From the NCBI GenBank assembly GCA_020216805.1, contig JAIWNN010000106.1, positions 1-16,996 on the forward strand: a stretch of 16,996 nt of DNA, written 5' to 3'. Position numbers and translations under genes: made by a program. Below the pieces are notes generated by a model. It saw only the letters and a list, made by a program, of their open reading frames with translations, searched no databases and was not told where the DNA came from. Positions 1 to 6,226 of the stretch are shown piece after piece; position 1 is the stretch's first letter; every line of letters begins with the position of its first letter. Source of the DNA: Desulfarculus sp. Its GTDB lineage: Bacteria > Desulfobacterota > Desulfarculia > Desulfarculales > Desulfarculaceae.

Positions 1-125
1 TCGCGGGTGAGGGCCAGCGCCGCCAGGGCCATCAGCAGGCCCAGGAGGGCCACCCGGAGGGCGGTCGCATGGCTAAAGTGGTTTAACTCGTTGTCGTATC
101 GTGATAAAAGCGCATGCTCCGGCAT
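1..125 (-). CDS. Partial membrane protein, N-terminus only
   Basis: This is the 5' end of a minus-strand gene that leaves the window at its left edge. From an ATG at 125 the frame is open to base 1. It encodes about 24 mostly polar residues (MPEHALLSRYDNELNHFSH) and then a hydrophobic stretch rich in Leu and Ala, a likely single transmembrane segment or signal anchor ending just before the edge. A GAGG motif lies about 13 nt upstream, further than ideal, so the start is uncertain. The gene lies 69 nt downstream of the thioesterase in the same direction and could share its transcript. A short cytoplasmic N-terminus followed by one membrane helix is common to many secretion, pilus and conjugation proteins. 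Nothing here identifies the family, and no function is assigned. Confidence 0.45.
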   Translation of the reverse strand, partial: MPEHALLSRYDNELNHFSHATALRVALLGLLMALAALALTR

Positions 126-194
126 GGACGTACGAGCACCTCGGGCCGGGGCAGGCGGCGATGACGACCAGGTTCACAGGGCGGGCAGGGTTTG

Positions 195-629
195 TCAGCC
201 CCCATTATGCCCCGCCGGGGGGCGATTGCCCAGGAGCATGTAGGTGACCTGGGCCACCGCCACCAGGTTTTCCTCCGCGTCCACCACATCCACCGCGCAG
301 GGGCAGAGGGTGCGGCCGAACTTGATCACCCGCGCCCGGGCGGTGGCGTCGCTCAGGCAGGGGGCCAGGAAGCGGATGTTCATGTCGGTGGTGGTCATGC
401 GCTGATCCGGGCCGGTCAGGGTCAGGATGGCGAAGGCGGCGGTGGAGTCGGCCAGGGTCATCAGGATGCCGCCGTGGAGCGACTCGAAGATGCCGTCATA
501 GTTTTGACGGCGGGGGATGGTCACCTCGAAGCGGCCGGGGCCGACCTCGCCCACCCGCATCTCCAGGGTGTTGTAGATGGGTATGCGCTCGATTCGCGCC
601 AGGATGGGTTGGATCGCGGTGGGGAGCAT
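195..629 (-). CDS. PaaI-type hotdog-fold acyl-CoA thioesterase
   Basis: A 144-residue protein of the PaaI/YbgC-like hotdog thioesterase superfamily, expected to hydrolyse acyl- or aryl-CoA thioesters in the cytoplasm. Visible hallmarks are the helix-start motif LHGGILMTLADS, with the conserved HGG and the acidic residue after it, and the following strand segment TTDMNIRFLAP. The TARARVIKFGRTL and VAVAQVTYMLL strands complete the single hotdog domain, which fills the whole protein at normal family length. The frame extends upstream to an ATG at 680. I chose the ATG at 629 because AAGGCAGG lies just upstream at usable spacing, while the 680 start lacks a clear site and adds residues outside the fold. 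The true substrate cannot be read from the sequence, and the neighbours give no pathway clue. Confidence 0.8.
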   Translation of the reverse strand: MLPTAIQPILARIERIPIYNTLEMRVGEVGPGRFEVTIPRRQNYDGIFESLHGGILMTLADSTAAFAILTLTGPDQRMTTTDMNIRFLAPCLSDATARARVIKFGRTLCPCAVDVVDAEENLVAVAQVTYMLLGNRPPAGHNGG

Positions 630-692
630 GATGAGCCTGCCTTGCAGATGAATTTTGTTGAGTTGAAGCCTAGTTAACATCGCTGGGCTTCA

Positions 693-1199
693 TCAGCCCG
701 GCCAAGATATGGGGACTCCCACCGAACGGCCGTTTTCGTACCAAGGAGCGGAACTATAGCGCCAGGCCGCGGGACTGTGAGCGATCCCGGCGCGAACGGG
801 GTTGTGGTGCAAGTAGGTGAGCTTTTCCTTGGCCTTGTCGGGATCATGAATGGCAAAGGCGTAATAGCCTGCCTGCCATATTGGATCGGAGAGGGTGATC
901 GCGTCGGCATAGGCTCGCAAGCCATTGGAGAATAGGCGCTTGATCCCCACCGAACTGCGCTGTTTCCATTGCTTCATGAACAGGGGCAAGTGGCCGCCGG
1001 AATTTAACTTGAGGAGGGCATGCACATGGTCGGGCATCACCACAAAACCTAGGCAAGTGACTTGCCTTTTGGCCATTTCGCTGGCCAGGACACCCAAGAC
1101 TATGCGTTTGCACTGGTCTTGGTTTAATAGCCGGCGGCGTTTGAAGCAGGAAAAGGTGACGAATTGCACCCAGCCTTGGTTGTCGAAGCGTTCTTTCAT
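693..1199 (-). CDS. REP-associated tyrosine transposase (RAYT, Y1/IS200-like)
   Basis: A 168-residue single-domain HUH/Y1 nuclease of the REP-associated tyrosine transposase group. These enzymes cut single-stranded REP hairpins through a 5'-phosphotyrosine intermediate. The metal-binding HUH motif is MPDHVHALL (His58 and His60). The likely catalytic tyrosine is Tyr129 in KLTYLHHNPVRAG, a motif typical of RAYTs, and the family-typical WRYSSA follows near residue 146. Both ends look intact. The upstream region lacks a strong Shine-Dalgarno site, which fits low expression. About 40 nt upstream of its start lies an inverted pair of REP-like hairpins carrying GTAG and GTGG feet, the expected substrates. 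Its codon and base composition is slightly less GC-rich than the neighbours, consistent with acquisition, though RAYTs are usually single-copy and vertically kept. Confidence 0.9.
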   Translation of the reverse strand: MKERFDNQGWVQFVTFSCFKRRRLLNQDQCKRIVLGVLASEMAKRQVTCLGFVVMPDHVHALLKLNSGGHLPLFMKQWKQRSSVGIKRLFSNGLRAYADAITLSDPIWQAGYYAFAIHDPDKAKEKLTYLHHNPVRAGIAHSPAAWRYSSAPWYENGRSVGVPISWPG

Positions 1200-1236
1200 G
1201 GTCGAGCGTCAGCCACGATTTCTTGTGCCTGCGGTA

Positions 1237-1263
1237 CCCGGACAACAAGTTGTCCAGGCTACC
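1237..1263 (-). repeat. REP-like hairpin with GTAG foot
   Basis: Read on the minus strand, GGTAG is followed by a hairpin with core GGACAACTTGTTGTCC (stem about 7 bp around a CTTG/TT centre). The GTAG tetranucleotide at the 5' foot of the hairpin is the classic recognition feature of RAYT-linked REPs. The same 16-nt core recurs in the opposite orientation at 1300-1325. It lies about 40 nt upstream of the transposase start. Confidence 0.65.
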
Positions 1264-1270
1264 CGGAAAA

Positions 1271-1286
1271 GGCGTTGGGAAACGCC
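1271..1286. repeat. Small hairpin between the two REPs
   Basis: GGCGTT and AACGCC form a perfect 6-bp stem around GGGA. It sits in the 36-nt spacer between the inverted REP-like elements, so the unit reads REP, hairpin, inverted REP, like a BIME (bacterial interspersed mosaic element). Confidence 0.45.
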
Positions 1287-1299
1287 ATGCTCATCTTGG

Positions 1300-1325
1300 G
1301 TGGCCGGGACAACTTGTTGTCCCGG
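1300..1325 (+). repeat. REP-like hairpin with GTGG foot
   Basis: On the plus strand, GTGG is followed directly by a perfect 10-bp inverted repeat, CCGGGACAAC and GTTGTCCCGG, around TT. It shares the core GGACAACTTGTTGTCC with the element at 1237-1263 but faces the other way. GTGG is the known alternative to the GTAG foot in RAYT-associated REPs. Confidence 0.65.
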
Positions 1326-1373
1326 CGGCCTTGGCCGCAAGAAACAGGGCAATGAGGCGACGGAGTACCCAGG

Positions 1374-1402
1374 GCTGGTGGCTAACTTCTAGCCTGACCA
1401 GC
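1374..1402. terminator. Hairpin downstream of the CoA-transferase gene
   Basis: GCTGGT-GGCTA pairs with TAGCC-TG-ACCAGC to give an 11-bp stem with a 2-nt bulge and an ACTTC loop. It starts about 20 nt past the stop of the minus-strand CoA-transferase gene, a typical terminator position. No U-tract follows on that strand, so efficient intrinsic termination is uncertain. The rest of 1200-1421 holds only the REP unit and no gene. Confidence 0.4.
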
Positions 1403-1421
1403 GGATTCATATCTCCTTACC

Positions 1422-2345
1422 TCACCATCCCCACTCCACCGCCTCGCCCCGGGCCGGGTTTTGCACCAGCAACTCGCTCCAGCGCTGGCGGCCCAGCTTG
1501 GCCAGGTAGGCGGCGCGGTCGCCCGGGTCGTGGACCCACTCTGCGAGCCAGGCGGCGCTGCCTTCCTCGGTCCGGGTCTGGGCGGCGTAGTCCACGAAGA
1601 ACCGGTTGTCCAGGCCGTAGTAGCCCTGCACCGGCGAGGGGTGCGCCCCCCAGGGCGCCTCGCAGACCGCGCTGACCGTGAAGCCGGGGATGAGGGTGCG
1701 GTCGGGGTCGGCCCGGATCACCTCCGGGGCCACGATCTCCTCGCAGGTGATCAGCACCGTCTTGGCCGCCAACGCGGCCTGGCGCGAGAAGCCCAGCGCC
1801 CCCCAGGCCTGGCAGTTGCCGAAACGATCGGCTCGCTGCACGTGCAGGATGGTCAGGTCGGGGTTGACCGCCCGGATGGCCAACAGACGCTCCCCGCTGT
1901 GAGGGCAGGTGAAGGGCTGGAAGTGGGGGTTATTTATCAGGATGTCGCTGCCCAGCGGCGAACGCGACACCGCCATGGGCAGGCCCCGCGCCCCGGCCTC
2001 CAGGGCCAGGGTGAGGGAGAAGTTGCTGTGGTTGACCACCCGCAGCGGCCGGGGCCGGCCGGTCTCCACCGCGCGGCGGAAGTTGTAGCCAATGCCGGTG
2101 CTGACGTTGCCCACCCAAGCCGCGATGACGTCTTCCACCAGCCCGGCGGCGATGAGCTGGTCGAAGGCGATGTTGCTGATGGGCGCGATCAGGGTCAGGG
2201 GGCCGATCTTCTGGCGGATGATCTCGTGGGCGGCGGCGAAGGGGATGAAGCCCTCCAGGGCGCAGCCCAGGGCCAGGCTCAGACCCGGCCGCACCAAGCG
2301 GGCCACCGCCCGCTCCAGGTCCATCAACTTCTCCCCGTCGGCCAT
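1422..2345 (-). CDS. CoA-transferase family I alpha-type subunit (GctA/IpdA-like)
   Basis: A 307-residue protein resembling the alpha subunit of glutaconate and related 3-oxoacid CoA-transferases (family I). Sequence support includes the N-terminal glycine-rich loop segment LALGCALEGFIPFAAAHEI, then LTLIAPISNIAFDQLIAAG, a central DLTILHVQRADRFGN typical of the GctA/IpdA alpha chain, and HPSPVQGYYGLD near the end. In the classical enzymes the catalytic glutamate lies in the separate beta subunit, and no beta-subunit gene is adjacent, so this copy is an orphan here. I place the start at the ATG at 2345 because GGAGGGGGAGC lies immediately upstream, rather than at an upstream GTG at 2369. It may pair with a beta subunit elsewhere or act in a variant hydrolase complex such as IpdAB. 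The substrate is unknown. Confidence 0.85.
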   Translation of the reverse strand: MADGEKLMDLERAVARLVRPGLSLALGCALEGFIPFAAAHEIIRQKIGPLTLIAPISNIAFDQLIAAGLVEDVIAAWVGNVSTGIGYNFRRAVETGRPRPLRVVNHSNFSLTLALEAGARGLPMAVSRSPLGSDILINNPHFQPFTCPHSGERLLAIRAVNPDLTILHVQRADRFGNCQAWGALGFSRQAALAAKTVLITCEEIVAPEVIRADPDRTLIPGFTVSAVCEAPWGAHPSPVQGYYGLDNRFFVDYAAQTRTEEGSAAWLAEWVHDPGDRAAYLAKLGRQRWSELLVQNPARGEAVEWGW

Positions 2346-2485
2346 GCTCCCCCTCCCGTTCGCACGCACCCTTATCTTGATAAAGCAAAACCCCGCGCCA
2401 GGGCAACGATTTATCCCACGCCCCGGGCTTGCCTCCGTTCTCGCGAGCGGATAGACTGAGCCTCCCCGACTGCCAGGAGCGATGG

Positions 2486-2854
2486 TTGAACCACCAAGTG
2501 CGCGATCCCCGCCGGCTGAGCCTCCACCCGGAGTTCGAGCGCCTGTTCGAGCCGTTCGAGCCGGGCGAGCTGGAGCGATTGCGCCGGGCCATGGCCCAGG
2601 GCCAGCCCTTTCAACCCCTGCTGATCGACGCCCAGGACCGCGTCCTGGCCGGAGTGGAGCACTGGCAGGCGGCCCTGGCCCTGGGTTGGGAGGCCATCAG
2701 CGTGGTGGTGGCCCCGCCGCTGCGGCCGGCGGAACTGCGGGCCCTGATGGTGGCCGAGAACGTGCGCAGCCGCGAGATCCGCGAGGAGCACCTCTGGCGG
2801 GGGATGAACAACTTTTTCGACATGGAGCCCCTGCGTCCGGCCGGGGGCTGGTGA
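2486..2854 (+). CDS. Stand-alone ParB/Srx-like domain protein
   Basis: A protein of about 122 residues resembling the N-terminal ParB/Spo0J (ParB/sulfiredoxin-fold) domain. The usual order is visible: LHPEFERLFEPFEPGELERL, then a helix and PFQPLLIDAQDRVLAG, then WQAALALGWEAISVVV, and finally LMVAENVRSREIREEH. The typical box-2 motif (G-E/H-R-R-x-R-A) is replaced by GVEHWQAA, so the arginines that contact nucleotide in CTP-binding ParB proteins are missing. There is no HTH or dimerisation domain. AGGAG at 2475-2479 sits 6 nt before a TTG at 2486, which I take as the start; an in-frame TTG at 2429 lacks a ribosome binding site. It is divergent from the CoA-transferase gene and unlinked to parA, so a role in chromosome segregation is unlikely. 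The function is unknown. Confidence 0.62.
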   Translation: MNHQVRDPRRLSLHPEFERLFEPFEPGELERLRRAMAQGQPFQPLLIDAQDRVLAGVEHWQAALALGWEAISVVVAPPLRPAELRALMVAENVRSREIREEHLWRGMNNFFDMEPLRPAGGW

Positions 2855-2855
2855 A

Positions 2856-2891
2856 CCATCGCCCGCCGTCCGGTCGGACGGTAGGCGATGG
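2856..2891. terminator. Long hairpin between convergent genes
   Basis: CCATCGCC pairs perfectly with GGCGATGG. Nested inside, CCGTCC pairs with GGACGG around GGTC, with only a CG/TA internal loop between the stems. It begins 2 nt after the ParB-like stop and 19 nt past the stop of the opposing methyltransferase gene, so it can serve both strands. It lacks a U-tract on either side. Confidence 0.65.
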
Positions 2892-2909
2892 TGGCGACGG
2901 GGCCGGGGC

Positions 2910-3560
2910 TCAGGCCCGGCGCGGGGGGGCGGAGGTGGCCGCGGCCGGGTTGACCACCCGGAGGATGCGCCCCTGCAGGGGATGGGGGCGCAGGGTGTAG
3001 AAGCTGCGGGTGGTGGCGCCGTGGCGCTGGGCGCAGGCCTCGGCCAGGGCGTTGAAGCTGCCCCGGCCCGGATCGGCGATCAGGATCAAACCCACCCCGG
3101 TCGTCAACGCCCGATCGATCAAGCCCAGCATCGGCGCCAGCATCTCGTCCCAGAAACAGATGTCGGCCCCGATCAACAGGTCGAGGCCCGCCAGGTCACT
3201 GACGGTCAACTCCTCCAGGCGGCGGTGGAGGACGGTCAGATCCACCTCGTTCAGCTCGGCGTGCAGGCGCAGGAAGGGGAAGACCTCCGGGTCGGCGTCC
3301 ACCGCCGTCACCCTGGCCCCCAGGGCCTTGGCGCAGTAGATGCCGGCCAGGCCCCAGCCGCAGCCCACGTCCATCACCCGTAAGCCCTCGGGCAGACGCA
3401 GATCCTTCAGGTATTCCATCAACAGCCAGCACGAGGTCCAGACCCGGTAGCCGAACCCATCCGGGGAGTGCTCGCGCTTCAGGGCCCTGATCTCCGGGGC
3501 GCGGCTCTGATAGAACCGGACCCCGTGGCAGGCCCGTTGGTTGGGGCTGGGGTGGGGCAT
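2910..3560 (-). CDS. Class I SAM-dependent methyltransferase
   Basis: A 216-residue Rossmann-fold methyltransferase. Motif I is RVMDVGCGWGLAGI (residues 61-74), the acidic SAM-ribose contact is in VTAVDADPEVF (84-94), and the motif IV region is LDLLIGADICFWDEM (126-140). This general layout resembles the protein-lysine or small-molecule methyltransferases grouped near the nicotinamide N-methyltransferase-like (Nnt1/MTF16) set, but the substrate cannot be deduced. The C-terminus is a short Ala/Arg-rich tail. The start at 3560 is well supported by GAGGA about 6 nt upstream. It lies 86 nt downstream of the RhlE-type helicase gene in the same direction and may be co-transcribed with it. RNA or ribosomal protein modification would fit, but this is only inference from context. 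Confidence 0.85.
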   Translation of the reverse strand: MPHPSPNQRACHGVRFYQSRAPEIRALKREHSPDGFGYRVWTSCWLLMEYLKDLRLPEGLRVMDVGCGWGLAGIYCAKALGARVTAVDADPEVFPFLRLHAELNEVDLTVLHRRLEELTVSDLAGLDLLIGADICFWDEMLAPMLGLIDRALTTGVGLILIADPGRGSFNALAEACAQRHGATTRSFYTLRPHPLQGRILRVVNPAAATSAPPRRA

Positions 3561-3646
3561 GGCTTATCCTCGCCAGGGACGTGGCGGCGGGACCAGGTCC
3601 TTGGGTGGACCAGGTTCCGGCCGGGGTCGCCTGGGACTGGCCGGGA

Positions 3647-4888
<1,242 letters not shown>

Positions 4889-5046
4889 CTGTGTCTGGGT
4901 GTCCTTCGCGTCGCGCGCGATGCTTTCTTAGGGCTGATCTGGCGCGCGACAAAAATATGGGAGCGTTCCGGCGGTCCCGGCCGGCAACGCCGATGGCGGG
5001 GATCCGGGTGCATGGGAAAGCGCCGGCCCGTCACCTTTTCAGCCAA

Positions 5047-5097
5047 CCCAAGCCAAGAGGCAAAGCCTCTTCCCCGCCGGTGGGGAGGCCGCTTGGG
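5047..5097 (-). ncRNA. Possible structured 5' leader of the helicase gene
   Basis: The segment can fold as a three-way junction. The outer stem is CCCAAGC with GCTTGGG. Inside are a perfect 7-bp hairpin (AAGAGGC and GCCTCTT around three bases) and a CCCC/GGGG hairpin with a 6-nt loop. It lies in the predicted untranslated leader of the minus-strand rhlE transcript, about 160 nt before its start. I do not recognise a named RNA family. It could also be a mobile or terminator-like repeat. Confidence 0.4.
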
Positions 5098-5173
5098 GAC
5101 CATTAAGCCTGGCTCTGTTGCTGAGATGGGGCGCGGAGGGCGCCGCACGGTCGAGCGGAAGACAGGGGGCTCG

Positions 5174-5193
5174 TTGGCCACGTTGTGCCAACA
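5174..5193. promoter_or_regulatory. Dyad next to the helicase -10 element
   Basis: GTTGGC and GCCAAC form an inverted repeat separated by 8 nt, and additional AC/GT bases can extend it. It touches the predicted -10 box and covers the predicted transcription start of rhlE, the position expected of a repressor operator. It could instead be a hairpin at the very 5' end of the transcript. Confidence 0.33.
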
Positions 5194-5220
5194 GTTTATC
5201 GGCTGGTGGCGTTCTGTCAA
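5193..5220 (-). promoter_or_regulatory. Sigma70-type promoter for the helicase gene
   Basis: On the minus strand a perfect TTGACA (-35, at 5215-5220) is separated by 16 nt from TAAACT (-10, at 5193-5198). It points towards rhlE and predicts a leader of roughly 295 nt. It sits 45 nt past the stop of the upstream inhibitor gene, so rhlE has its own promoter. The rest of 4889-5265 contains no convincing gene. Confidence 0.6.
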
Positions 5221-5265
5221 TGGCCGGAGCGGTTTATTCCCCGGCGGCGGGTCCGGGAGGCGGGG

Positions 5266-5718
5266 CTAGCGGACGCGAAGGGTGATGCGGTGGACCTTGG
5301 CCGGCGGCTGGCCCCGCTCCCGCTCCCAGGGGCGGTGGTACTCCAGCACCATCTCGGTGAAGCCCGGGGAGACGCCCCGGATGGCGAAGATCTCGCGTCC
5401 GCCGGACCCGGCCTGACCTGTGGCCTCGCGGTCGCGGACGAAGGCGTGGGTCTCCACCAGCACCACCGCCGGGTCCGGGGCCTGGGTCAGGAACCAGCGG
5501 TAGCCGGTGGTGGGGTTGCTGTCCAGGGTCAGGTCCAGGGTCTGGCCCACCCCCAGGTTCAGGGTCTGGCTGACACTCGGTGGATTGGGAGGCGCGGGCG
5601 GGGCGGCGGAGCCGGGACGCGGCTCGCGGGGGCGGTTGGGCAGGTAGGTCGGCGAGCCCAGGTCGGCGCAACCGGCGAGCAGCGCCAACAGGCCGATGAG
5701 CATTATCAGGCGTCGCAT
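5266..5718 (-). CDS. Chagasin-type (I42) protease inhibitor lipoprotein
   Basis: A 150-residue secreted lipoprotein. Residues 1-16 form a signal peptide (basic MRR, then a hydrophobic core) ending in the lipobox LLAG-Cys17. A Pro-rich linker (about 24-48) precedes the chagasin/I42 inhibitor domain. The three inhibitory loops of this family are recognisable: NPTTGYRW (68-75), GSGGREIF (104-111) and RPWE (129-132). Chagasin-like proteins block papain-family cysteine proteases, so it probably protects the envelope from endogenous or foreign proteases. The frame stays open upstream to 5934, but the ATG at 5718 is preferred because it creates the signal peptide and has GGGAG a few nt upstream. No partner protease gene is in the window. 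Confidence 0.85.
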   Translation of the reverse strand: MRRLIMLIGLLALLAGCADLGSPTYLPNRPREPRPGSAAPPAPPNPPSVSQTLNLGVGQTLDLTLDSNPTTGYRWFLTQAPDPAVVLVETHAFVRDREATGQAGSGGREIFAIRGVSPGFTEMVLEYHRPWERERGQPPAKVHRITLRVR

Positions 5719-5870
5719 GGGCCACTCCCGAAAGGGGCGGGGAACCGGCCGGACTTCTGGCCGCAACCGTCCCAAGCTTAGCACAAATCCGGCTCCAACC
5801 AAGCCGACGGCCAGCCCAGCGACGGCCGGGGAGGGGGCGGGATCGGAGGGGGCGACCAAGCGGACCTGAT

Positions 5871-5885
5871 TGATAATCAGTATCG
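5871..5885. promoter_or_regulatory. Fur-box-like 7-1-7 site
   Basis: TGATAATCAGTATCG matches the Fur 7-1-7 consensus (TGATAAT-N-ATTATCA) at 12 of the 14 defined positions. It lies about 150 nt upstream of the inhibitor gene and about 340 nt upstream of the chemoreceptor gene, and no classical iron gene is adjacent. This is a consensus match only. Confidence 0.45.
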
Positions 5886-5891
5886 TTTGAC

Positions 5892-5907
5892 ATGACAAAA
5901 TTGTCAT
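5892..5907. promoter_or_regulatory. Palindrome ATGACAA-AA-TTGTCAT
   Basis: A perfect 7-bp inverted repeat around AA, six bases from the Fur-like site. A TTGACA overlaps its left edge on the plus strand. It looks like an operator for a dimeric regulator, but no family can be named. Confidence 0.3.
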
Positions 5908-6010
5908 CTCCGGCGAGCATGTCTCGCGCGCCAAGACGGATTCGGCGGATCTGATGGATGAAGCACGTTGATATCTAAAACTATCATCGCAAATTGTATG
6001 ACGATTTTAG

Positions 6011-6130
6011 GGTGTCGCCATTCCCGGGGCGATCGGCACGCTTTGTGCTTATTCCCAGACCACCGCTCCGCCGGACGCCCCGGCCCTGGACGCCAACTTC
6101 CAGGAAGTGCGTTTGCGAGGCCATGTTTAG
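6011..6130 (+). pseudogene. Possible 3' remnant of a lost gene
   Basis: Directly after an in-frame stop, this frame reads about 39 codons with the local high-GC third-position bias and ends in TAG. Its translation ends SQTTAPPDAPALDANFQEV plus RLRGHV. It has no start codon with a ribosome binding site. It could be the C-terminal stub of a deleted gene or a chance open frame. I do not recognise it. Confidence 0.15.
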
Positions 6131-6138
6131 TATTACCA

Positions 6139-6168
6139 TTGAAAAACATAGCTATTTGGCACTAGATT
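6139..6168 (+). promoter_or_regulatory. Possible promoter of the chemoreceptor gene
   Basis: TTGAAA and TAGATT are separated by 18 nt, in an AT-rich patch, about 58 nt before the chemoreceptor ATG and pointing towards it. The spacing and hexamers fit a sigma70-type promoter only moderately. Confidence 0.35.
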
Positions 6169-6226
6169 GAGAACAGGAAGTCACGCCTGCCCACGCCTGT
6201 CTCATTCCTTGCCTGGGAGACCTGTC

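Larger units (their letters stand above)
5719..6226. other. 508-nt gene-free region with regulatory motifs
   Basis: No convincing complete gene is seen between the inhibitor lipoprotein and the divergent chemoreceptor. From about 5865 to 6170 the sequence is clearly more AT-rich than its surroundings. It holds a Fur-box-like site (5871-5885), a palindrome (5892-5907), a possible coding remnant (6011-6130) and a promoter-like pair (6139-6168). Open frames across it on both strands are short and lack ribosome binding sites. Confidence 0.6.

Noticed and set aside
685..699. Hairpin GGGCT-TCATC-AGCCC at the end of the transposase gene.
   Set aside because: Only a 5-bp stem, overlaps the stop codon and has no T-tract, so it is too weak for a terminator or a third REP.
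2377..2414. TTGATA with ATTTAT as a plus-strand promoter for the ParB-like gene.
   Set aside because: The spacing of 26 nt is too long for sigma70 and no better -10 exists at 16-18 nt.
5968..6165. Small open frames in the chemoreceptor upstream region (plus 5968-6165, minus 5904-6149).
   Set aside because: No ribosome binding site and no recognisable family; both overlap the regulatory motifs and are treated as chance frames.
6156..6172. Possible sigma54 promoter (TTGGCAC followed by TTGAG) before the chemoreceptor gene.
   Set aside because: The GG to GC spacing is one base short and the -12 GC is GA, so the sigma54 pattern is not met.
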